Of a stretch of 64,000 nt of DNA, positions 51,612-60,747 are shown one piece after another. How positions within the stretch are numbered: the stretch's first letter is position 1; every line of letters starts with the position of its first letter. Location: assembly GCA_032622095.1 (NCBI GenBank), contig CP136068.1, forward strand, positions 117,229,509 to 117,293,508, written 5' to 3'. Under the pieces are notes generated by a model. It searched no databases. It was given only the letters and a program-made list of their open reading frames with translations, and was not told where the DNA came from. The stretch comes from Siphonodentalium dalli (Eukaryota > Mollusca > Scaphopoda > Gadilida > Siphonodentaliidae). The position numbers were made by a program, and so were the translations under genes.

Positions 51612-52079
51612 ATGACTGCTGTAAACATAACAGATCTTGACGAGATAATGGTACAGGGGGTATACTGTAAAGCAGTGTGCGGCGGCGAAGAAATATCTCT
51701 GTTTTGGAGGGCACTCAGCGTTGCGGTTTACGGGACGACCGATGGATGGATGGTTCTGAGAGATGCGGCAGTTGACCTGTACTACGCAGAGAGTGACGAA
51801 CTTGGTGCGTCGGCACAAGATTTACGGCGCACACCACTTTTGGCTGAATCAAGATTGATGGTTGAATTAGCGGCCACTGTTATACAGCGACCTATCGTCA
51901 TGTTTGATGCTACCAAAGGCGGCTACAAATCAACACCAAGATTCAAGTCATCAATAACTCTAGTGTGGATCCCACACGTTTGCCACGAGCATTATTGTGA
52001 ATGCGAAATATGGATGAGGCGAGGAGACAAATCAATTGAAGTTTTGGCGAACAAAGAAGTTCAATGTGGCGGATTCTAA
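51612..52079 (+). CDS. OTU-like protein, nucleophile Cys position replaced
   Basis: A 155-residue protein from MTAVNITDLDE at 51,612 (same TTCAAAG start context as 50,005); an in-frame Met at 51,537 lies inside the promoter repeat. Residues 24-36 (GGEEISLFWRALS) and the following VYGTTDGWMVLRDAAV resemble the catalytic-loop helix of OTU-type cysteine proteases, with Ser29 where the Cys would be. A Leu-rich helix, VMFDATKGG near 96-104, and a late His-Tyr (CHEHYCECEIW, 124-134) match the OTU order. OTU enzymes remove ubiquitin; this one may be inactive or use another residue. A histone-type stem-loop follows 19 bp after the stop. The family call is by eye and moderate. Confidence 0.55.
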   Translation: MTAVNITDLDEIMVQGVYCKAVCGGEEISLFWRALSVAVYGTTDGWMVLRDAAVDLYYAESDELGASAQDLRRTPLLAESRLMVELAATVIQRPIVMFDATKGGYKSTPRFKSSITLVWIPHVCHEHYCECEIWMRRGDKSIEVLANKEVQCGGF

Positions 52080-52098
52080 ACTATAACAAAAATAAAAC

Positions 52099-52114
52099 GG
52101 CCCATTTCAGGGCC
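52099..52114 (+). terminator. Histone-type 3' stem-loop with downstream purine element
   Basis: GGCCCATTTCAGGGCC, preceded by AAAAC and followed by ACCAAA. The closing T-A pair of the usual stem is A-A here; the other five pairs hold. GAAAAGAAAAACTC begins 12 nt downstream, again like the histone downstream element. Confidence 0.72.
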
Positions 52115-52193
52115 ACCAAATATTCGAAAAGAAAAACTCTTGATTGCTAATTGATATTTTCCAAAGTGAGATTTTCCTTTTGAAAAAAAAAAT

Positions 52194-52236
52194 TCTAAGT
52201 CCATTTTCATTTTTTCCGATCAGAAATATCACATCA
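52194..52236 (-). repeat. Polinton inner terminal inverted repeat, right
   Basis: Exact complement of 35,831-35,873. Confidence 0.95.
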
Positions 52237-52257
52237 ATGACAGGAATATCTATCCTC

Positions 52258-52663
52258 AGGGGGGAACTATGGCCCAGTACCCATCAGTGGGGGGCACTAT
52301 GGCCCAGTACCCCCCAGTGGGGGCACTATGGCCCAGTACCCCCCAGTGGGGGGCACTATGGCCCAGTACCCCCCAGTGGGGGGCACTATGGCCCAGTATC
52401 GAATACTGGACCATAGATCGTCCAGTATTCGATACTGGGCCATAGTGCCCCCCCCAGTGGGGGGCACTATGGCCCAGTATCGAATACTGGACGATCTATG
52501 GTCCAGTATTCGATACTGGGCCATAGTGCCCCCCACTGGGGGGTACTGGGCCATAGTGCCCCCCACTGGGGGGTACTGGGCCATAGTGCCCCCACTGGGG
52601 GGTACTGGGCCATAGTGCCCCCCCACTGGGGGGTACTGGGCCATAGTGCCCCCCATTACTACT
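52258..52663. repeat. Polinton right inverted repeat: palindromic minisatellite
   Basis: About ten ~30 bp units in two orientations around two palindromes (CAGTATCGAATACTGG pairs near 52,395-52,440 and 52,475-52,525). The outer end CCATTACTACT at 52,653-52,663 mirrors the left AGTAGTAATGG. The right array is about twice as long as the left. Confidence 0.9.
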
Positions 52664-52714
52664 CACACACATATATATATATATATACGGACTTCTCAAA
52701 ATATATAGTATAGA
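52664..52714 (-). mobile_element. Helitron-like repeat, family 3, right part
   Basis: Resumes the element interrupted at 35,621: CACACA target duplication, (AT)n, then ACGGACTTCTCAAAATATAT and the TATAGA 5' terminus at 52,714. Confidence 0.75.
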
Positions 52715-53212
52715 CTAGCAGGTTAGCCCGCCACTGGCGGCAATAGTCAGAAACATGACAATTTTTAAGTTTTAATTAATTTTTTTAATTAATTTTATTT
52801 TGTGTTTTTCAATGAGTTAATTTTTGGTTTTTGTGTTTAAATTTTACGCGATGTTTTTGTTTTTCAATGAGTTAATTGTGCCTTTTTAATTTTGTTTTTC
52901 AATTTTACCCGATTTTTTTTTTTTCAATGAACCCGTCCATGACACTTCCCGTATTTAGCAAGTTTGAGCTCAATCGGTTCGAGTCTATAAAGGACACACA
53001 CATATATATGACACTTCCCGTAGGTAGCAAGTTTGAGCTCAATCGGCATTCCTTGGAATTTCCCAGTCACCAACGCGGCGTAATTTTGGTACATATATAG
53101 AGACCCGGTTGTCATGTGTAGTAAAGATGTCTTATGAGCCGACATTGCCGTGGGGATGCCCGTTCCTACACGCGTTTTCGATTCTATGAAGTACCCACAT
53201 ATATACACACAT

Positions 53213-53282
<70 letters not shown>

Positions 53283-53307
53283 GGAAGTCTCAAATTATAT
53301 ACATAGA
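52715..53307 (-). mobile_element. Helitron-like repeat, family 3, uninterrupted copy
   Basis: CTAG at 52,715-52,718, hairpin CCGCCACTGGCGG, body with AGCAAGTTTGAGCTCAATCG, then CACGCGTTTTCGATTC and ATGAAGTACCCACA followed by a long (AT)n tract (53,217-53,281), and the terminus ...ATAGA at 53,307 followed by T. It abuts the previous element. It gives the unoccupied version of the Polinton insertion site. Confidence 0.8.
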
Positions 53308-54185
53308 TTGGCAGATTCCAGTAGCTTTATAACGGTATATCTGGGGAGAAATCTGATGCTGTATTCGTGATTATCTGGGATGATTTCGGTATATATAAAA
53401 TAATGTAAAAACAAAGCGCGCCATCCGTGCTCGCAGGGTTGGTCAGAAACAAATGTTTTAAAATTTAATTTATGTTCCGTATATCTCTCTGCAGATGCTA
53501 ATAACGTTGAATGGCAAACAGACGCTCTTTATAGCGATGCGTCAAAAACAAACGCTCATTAAATAATCACTTGATTAACCCACGGCGTGCCTTTGCGGTG
53601 ATTTGGGAGTGGATAAAGGGTGCTCTGAGCTTCTCCAAAACGCGACCACGGCGGTGTCGGTGGTATTTTACACTTACATACGAAATTTGAGCTACCGGTG
53701 GCGTTTGTCCGAAACATGACATATTAATTTTTTGTTTATATTTTTGAATTAATTTTTGGTTTTTCAATATTTTACCCGATTTGACCTTGAATTTATCATT
53801 TTCATGGTCAAGGTCAGGTCGGGGTCACAATTTAACCCGTCCATGACACATCCGGTAGGTAGCAAGTTTGAGCTCAATCGGTTCCAGTCTATAAATGACA
53901 CCCACATATATATCATTTGTGGTGGGTACCCGTTTCAAGGTGAAGATCACCTAGGGCGGAAAAACTGACCCGATCCGCGTTCCTACGAAGCCATAAGTAC
54001 GTAAGAATCACACAGCACGCTCATGTCTGTATAATGACGCACATGCCCAGACCCAGACGTAAGAATCACATTTACGCACATACGCTCTTTATCAACGACA
54101 CTGCGGATAGGAACGCTCTTTAATTATCAACGCGATTAACCCCCGTCGTGCCTTTGTGGTGATTTGGGAGTTATCAAAATATATA
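53308..54185 (-). mobile_element. Truncated family-3 Helitron-like copy
   Basis: 53,460-54,165 is almost identical to 34,785-35,490 of the interrupted copy (for example GATGCTAATAACGTTGAATG and GTAGGTAGCAAGTTTGAGCT). The left 3' end lacks CTAG, and the right end is cut to TTATCAAAATATATA before the next element. Confidence 0.7.
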
Positions 54186-54621
54186 CTAGCCGATGAGCCC
54201 GACGTTGTCCGGGCTATTCAAAAAACAAATTTCAAGTCGATAGCTCTACCCAGCCCGACGTTGTCCGGTCTATTAAAAAACCAAATTTCAAGTCGATAGC
54301 TCTACCCGTTTCCAAGATCTGGTCTGCGCATGCGCGAAGCTGGCGTCGCACGGGCTTGGCGACCCGATAAAATTCGTATCCGGGGCAAGATACATTCACA
54401 TAGCAAATTTCAAGTCGATAGCTCCACCCGTTTCCGAGATCTCGTCTGCGCATGCGCGAAGCTGGCGTCGCACGGGCTCGCCAATACGACAGAGTCCACC
54501 GCCTGTTCAAACTACAAACATGTACCAAGTTTCGTCCCGATCGGTCGAGAATCGTAGATTTGTATAAATGACACACAGACAGACAGACAGACAAACAGAG
54601 GTCTTCAAAATATATATGAGA
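54186..54621 (-). mobile_element. Helitron-like repeat (family 1) with A/T target
   Basis: CTAG at 54,186 preceded by A, hairpin region present twice, two 122 bp core units, GACA microsatellite, and ATATATGAGA at 54,621 followed by T. This is the cleanest A^T insertion of the family in the window. Confidence 0.85.
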
Positions 54622-57517
54622 TTTACATAATATACATAATCATCTCCATGATATGGCGCCGATTTCCACCAAATTGATACATATTATTTTCTATGATACG
54701 AGGAATATTGTTTTTTTTTTCATAAATTTTTATTTCAAAAAAGACAAATACATTATGATAATACATGTAGTATATTACAGTTAATGGTTGGTAATAAAAC
54801 AGTTTTTGTCTCATTCGTTTATTTTGTTGAGACTGTAGAAAGGTAGAAGAGAAAAAAGAGTGTGGAGTGAATGGTTTTATGAATGTTGTGTTATTTAGTT
54901 ATATTAAATTTCCATTAGTTATAATAATAAATATAATGAAAATGAAAATATTGGGTATATGTATTATTTATAATTTTTTCTGAGTCCCTCACGTTATTAG
55001 GTATATATATGCTAATTACATAATGCAAAATATTAACATTGAGGGATTGTTAATTAGTGTTAGCATCGAGCTACAGTCTTAAAATTTTGTATATTTATGT
55101 AGCGTGATTATGTACGGCGTGGATTGGTGGTATATATACAATTCATTTTACTCACTATATGATTCAAATAAGTAAGCATACTGTTATGTAAGTCACACAA
55201 CACGACACATGTCTGGTGACCAGACTCTGGTCAGCATTCGTGTTTTAAACACAGTTTTTACAATACTAAATAATATTTACGGAATACTTGTATGCCATAC
55301 ATGTGCAATGTTATGTACTACATTTCCTACATGTAAATATCTATAGTTATGCATGTGCTGTTTTAACTGTAACGGTGTAACAGACCTTTCCATTTATCCC
55401 ACCGAGATTCGAACTCAGTATATGATACGAGGAATATAATCGTGTGATTTAAAGACGCCGCATTGGTGTGAGGGATTGGGGGCATTACATTTGATAATAA
55501 TTTTTTTAGTTGCCGATTACCACCTAACTGATACATAATCACCTCCATGCTATCAGGAATATAATGGACGTGGTTTTAAGTATGCCAACAGTGACATTGT
55601 TCGTGTCATTAACGGAGAGAGTTGGGGCACCAACGCTGATACAATTATGTTTAGCTCTAATTTCCACCAAATTCAGACACGTTCGAGATACGAGAAACTA
55701 AATAGTATGGGATAAAGATGCCACATTTTGTGCTCTTTGGGTCAGGGGTGGCGAGAGGAGGGGCAATAACATTTGTAAGAATGTTTTAGTCGCCGATATC
55801 CACTAAAGTAATATATAGTTATCTCGGGTTGCCGAGTTGACTCGGCTATTGTAACAGCACACCATTATTTTAGTGAGAAAACTCAAAGGATGGGGGCACC
55901 CGGCTAGACGAGTTGCCCCGGCTCATGTAGCAAGCCCCTTAGACTTACGTATAATTTAATGTCATGAGCCTCCGGCCATTCTATATAGTGGTCCGTTTCA
56001 ATTGGAATGACAGATAAGGACCTTAAAGCGTTGACGTGACCACATGATGCGTTGACGTCGACGTATTGGTTACAGTCTCAGACATTGGTAATGTTATATA
56101 GGAAACCACGATCCCGGTTATGTCCCCTATGTAATGTACCCAGTTTTTGTATATAATTTCAAGAGTCCTGCGTTTATGTATGTTGTTGAGTCCACATTGT
56201 TTAATGCCTTTTGTCAGCCACGTGCATCGATTATTTAAGCAGGCCAGTGAGAAGTCGTAGAGCGAACCAACATAAACACTTCTGACATAAGAGCAATCCG
56301 ACTCGAACCGATTTGGCAAAGTATCGATCTGAACAATAACGAATGCTGCTGACGCACTTTTTTGTTCACCACTGTCGCCACTTTACCTCTTTCTTGAACA
56401 ATTAGAGCTGTCCAGCTAACGATTGAAATCACATATTCAGTCCTTCATACTTTATCAATTATATCTGGTTCCCGAGTAAAGCACCACCACCTCCTCGTGT
56501 TCAAATTGAACAAATTAAAAAAAACAACGTAGTGGCACTTATCCAAATCAATGGTATTTGTTTCTGGATATAGCGTGTTGGGGCCGGACCAACCAAGACA
56601 AGTTTCCTTCTCACTTTTCCCACAAGGTTCCACACATTAGCGTAAGAAGATAGCTAGAATCCTTTAAGCTAATTACATTATTAGTATATCAAATCCGGTT
56701 GGTTGGAACCGTAACACTAAAATAAAATATATATTAGCCTTATTTATTTAAAGTTGTGCACATGGCTATGGCGATCAGGCAATCACATTGACTCGTTGAC
56801 GCATAGATGCAAATGGAGAATAATTTATTCACTATGGCTGTTCCAAGCTTGATCATACATTAAACTCTCTTTGTGTGAGCTCAGCGTTTGTTTATATATA
56901 CCGGTACAGCACGTAGAGACTGTGCGAAGAGCAAAACACTCAACTCCGTGGCGATGTTTTTGAGAGAGTGATTCACGGTGACCCATTCAACACCGAAATA
57001 TTGTGCCGAGGATTATGTAGCAGTACACGATTTCACGGCTTGTGGGGGGTCTGAAAAATAGAAAAATAAGTATCAGGTGGCATAACAGCCAGTGTAGCCA
57101 GTGTTAAATGTGTCATTACCGGTTTGAAGGTTTAATTATTTTACAAAACTGGGAAAGTTCTCCAAAAAGTGGAAAATTTGGGTACGCAACAGGATTTTCG
57201 TAGTCAGTGAAGGCCAACTCTGTGTTATTGGTTACAGGAAAACAGCTCGATTTCATTCTCCTGAATTCTGTGATCTGCGCTTGCAAGACATTTTTTTCAA
57301 ATTGATACGATAACTTTTTTCTATTTCAAATATTTCTCAGCTCTAACATAGCTCTATCACGTGGAAGAAGCTTATTTACTGACATTCGCTCTGTCATGGC
57401 CTGTTTTTGGGTTGAAAATAGTCAATTTGAGTTTTAAAAAATTGGTAAAATTGAGCGTTTTGTGTGTGCAAACCAAGGGGCATAACTCAATGACAAACAC
57501 TGCATGAACAGCGAGAT
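54622..57517. other. Unassigned DNA
   Basis: No gene was recognised across ~2.9 kb. A tRNA-like B box (minus strand GAGTTCGAATCTC) lies near 55,400-55,415, but no matching A box or SINE structure could be confirmed. Confidence 0.35.
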
Positions 57518-57528
57518 TTATAAAATAT

Positions 57529-57695
57529 AAATGTTGCATAAATTTAGGACCCTGAATTTATGCATGCATTTATACATATTAAATTCGCATTTATACAAAA
57601 ATATAAATCTCTCATTTATATTTTTAAATCTCGCATAAATGTTGCATAAATTTAGGACCCTGAATTTATGCATGCATTTATACATATTAAATTCA
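57529..57695. repeat. Direct repeat of ~58 bp with ~109 bp spacing
   Basis: The block with AAATTTAGGACCCTGAATTT and TATGCATGCATTTATACATA occurs near 57,529-57,587 and again near 57,638-57,695, essentially identical. Confidence 0.8.
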
Positions 57696-57989
57696 CCTTT
57701 CTTGGAACAGTGTCGGAGGTCAGTAGAGCTATTATGTCGCCAGCGAACATTTATAGCAATGTGGTAAACATTTGATGTCACTTTAACACTATTGAGTCAA
57801 ATGACATGCTGACAACGTTTACCCACAAAAAGCCCATGACTGAAGACCTTTCGCATCAGGTATCCGGACAAAACGCCCTACAGATAAATGTGATATACAT
57901 GTTATACGTCTATAGACACATGTCGTGTTTCTCAAGTAAATGAATTAAATTATTAAAATGATTACAAATAAAGCATATTTGAGCCTCGG

Positions 57990-60024
57990 GTTTCATTCTT
58001 AGTTTGAATGCATGTAAGAAAATTAAAAATATATTAAAATATATTTACATAAATAAATACACATAAAACATAACGTATTCCCAATACGTTGGTGCATAAC
58101 TTCATGATGAAACCTTTCCAATACATGTCAATGTAAAAAGTTAATATGTTTATTGCTTGTTTATTTATATTGTTTCAGTCGTTTCTTGTTTCCATGTTAT
58201 GCAGTGATGTCTTTATTCAATCAAATTTAATATGTTAATTTGAATTATTTCATTATTTATTCATATGCGATCAAAATGGTTGGAAACTAACATGAATTGT
58301 AATCAGATGTAATAAAAAAGTTATCGATTACATTTACTAAAGTAATTGTAATCGTAATCGATTACATTGGAAACAATGTAATCAGTAATCGTAATCGTAC
58401 TCATGTATATAAAAAGTAATTGTAATCGTAATCAATGTAATCGCCCCAACCCTGATTTGAGGTCAGGAATGGGGAATGGGGGTGTCCACTTCGGATATTC
58501 CAACTGCACCCCCCCCCCCCCTCATTGGGGCTAAATTTTCCAATCAATGCTGTAGATTTTCCGACTGAATAATCCCGAAATTCCAAAACATTTAAACTAG
58601 TCACCCACATAGGAGTCAAATGCCAACTAAAACATTAAAATCAGACAAAATTACAGGTAGAAATTTAATAATTCCTACCAAATTCTACCTGGTTTGAAAT
58701 TTCCAAAATTTCGATTTTTGACCTCCGAATTTCTAAATGTTGAAAATTGAGGCAAAAATTGTGGGGGTGTCACACCCTACATACCCTGTAACGTTTTCCC
58801 TGCCCGCACCACCCCACCCACCACCCCACACACACATTCAAAACGTACATGTACCTGACAATTTTGTCGGCACCGCTCTGTATGCGGACATTCAGTTATA
58901 CCAAATCAGGTATCATACTAAATAAATCGAGAACTTCAATGTTGGCCCGGCGATGTACATATACCGAATAACCTCATTAATTTCGCTTATTGCTGTAGCC
59001 GGCCGCGTGTTTCATTCTTAGTTTGAATGCATGTAAGAAAATTAAAAATATATTAAAATATATTTACATAAATAAATACACATAAAACATAACGTATTCC
59101 CAATAAGTTGGTGCATGATGAAACCTTTCCAATACATGTAAATGTAAAAAGTTTATATGTTTATTGCTTGCTTATTTCTATTGTTTCAGTCGTTTCTTGT
59201 TTCCATGTTATGCAGTGATGTCTTTATTCAATCAAATTTGATATGTTAATTTGAATTATTTCATTATTTATTCCTATGCGATCAAAATGGTTGGAAACTA
59301 ACATGAATTGTAATCAGATGTAATAAAAAAGTAATCGATTACATTTACTAAAGTAATTGTAATCGTAATCGATTACATTGGAAAAAATGTAATCAGTAAT
59401 CGTAATCGTACTCATGTATATAAAAAGTAATTGTAATCGTAATCGATTACATTGGCATGTAATCGCCCCAACCCTGATTTGAGGTCAGGAATGGGGAATG
59501 GGGGTGTCCACTTCGGATATTCCAACTGCACCCCCCTCATTGAGGCTAAATTTTCCAATCAATGCTGTAGATTTTCCGACTGAATAATCCCGAAATTCCA
59601 AAACATTTAAACTAGTCACCCACATAGCAGTCAAATGCCAACTAAAACATTAAAATCAGACAAAATTACAGGTAAAAATTTAATAATTCCTACCAAATTC
59701 TACCTGGTTTGAAATTTCCAATATTTCGATTTTTGACCTCCGAATTTCCAAATGTTGAAAATTGAGGCAAAAATTGAGGGGGTGTCACACCCCCACATAC
59801 CCTGTAACGTTGTCCCTGTACGCGCCACCCCACCCACCACCCCACACACACATTCAAAACGTACATGTACCTGACAATTTTGTCGGCACAGCTCTGTATG
59901 CAGACATTCAGTTATACCAAATCAGGTATCATACTAAATAAATCGAGAACTTCAATGTTGGCCCGGCGATGTACATATACCGAATAACCTCATTAATTTC
60001 GCTTATTGCTGTAGCCGGCCGCGG
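57990..60024. repeat. Tandem segmental duplication, two ~1.02 kb units
   Basis: Units 57,990-59,008 and 59,009-60,024 differ by few substitutions and small indels. Each starts GTTTCATTCTTAGTTTGAAT and ends GTAGCCGGCCGCG; the first ten bases recur once more at 60,025. Within each unit is an inverted/direct cluster of GTAATCGATTAC and AATCGTAATCG motifs and a C-run. No coding frame. Confidence 0.9.
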
Positions 60025-60683
60025 GTTTCATTCTCAGCCCATACTTTAATTGTTACCAGAATCGTATCCACAGCAAGCATGCATATGCGAGACCAGTCTG
60101 GAGTAAACTACATACCCACATATAAAAAATAGTGGGTCTGACGACCTTTCGTTCAGTTTTCATTTCCCAAACCCGGGATTCCTTGCAATTACCGCCAATC
60201 AAAACTTAGCTCCAAGAAATGTGTGCCCCAATAAAAAACTAGTAACATGTCACGTGCTCTCGGTGTGGAAATTCCGAAGGTGTGGCTAAATGTTGTTAAA
60301 ATAGTATCCATGACGTCATGTTATACCGGAAGAGAAATTCACAAATCGACTAGATTGTTGACGAGCGGTCGAAAGTTTAAAATCAAGAATCACCGGAATT
60401 TGGATTGCAGGCAACTGTAATTAGGGTACAACTGGCCAATCTTTGGAGCTATTAATACGGCTGTGTAATGTCGGGAGGGTTTCGGTGGGGTTGGTGGTAG
60501 AATTGTGTTGCTCTTCGCTCGTTTTGGCTGCGGTGGTACTACTGCCGGTTCTGGGGAACTGATAGATCGTTTTGTTATGTCATTTAACTGTTTTTTTTTA
60601 GTTCTGTAGTTGTTTTAGCAGATAGTCCCGACATTAATGTATTTTTGATTCGTGGCCGTTGATTTGTGTTATTTTTTGACAAC
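60025..60683. other. Unassigned DNA, possibly a host promoter region
   Basis: The stretch near 60,470-60,560 is less AT-rich than its surroundings, with several CpG, and leads to the possible first exon at 60,684. No defined promoter element was recognised. Confidence 0.3.
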
Positions 60684-60745
60684 ATGGGCGACAAATCGCC
60701 TGGCCAATCTAAAAAAATAATTCGTTCTGAGTCCAAGAGATCCAC
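60684..60745 (+). CDS. Possible first coding exon of a host gene
   Basis: An ATG after ACAAC begins a short basic peptide (MGDKSPGQSKKIIRSESKRS) followed by a usable splice donor AC|GTAAAT at 60,745/60,746 and an in-frame TAA in the intron. The only acceptor-like site seen far downstream (63,945) does not fit the phase directly, so at least one other exon would be needed. Weak evidence; it could be chance. Confidence 0.25.
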
Positions 60746-60747
60746 GT

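Larger units (their letters stand above)
35622..52663 (-). mobile_element. Complete Maverick/Polinton element, 17.0 kb
   Basis: Ends read AGTAGTAATGG... and ...CCATTACTACT, matching the usual AG...CT of Polintons, with CACACA directly outside each end (35,616-35,621 and 52,664-52,669) as a 6-bp target duplication. Inverted repeats span 35,622-35,873 and 52,194-52,663: an outer minisatellite of differing length and an inner 43 bp perfect block (35,831-35,873 and 52,194-52,236). The gene set is diagnostic: protease, major and minor capsid, integrase, packaging ATPase and DNA polymerase B. Because it has capsid and PolB genes it could also be called an adintovirus-like provirus. Frameshifts (see entries) suggest this copy is defective or carries assembly errors. 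Confidence 0.95.

Noticed and set aside
55399-55415. tRNA gene or tRNA-derived SINE
   Set aside because: A B-box-like GAGTTCGAATCTC is present on the minus strand, but no A box, cloverleaf or tail could be found.
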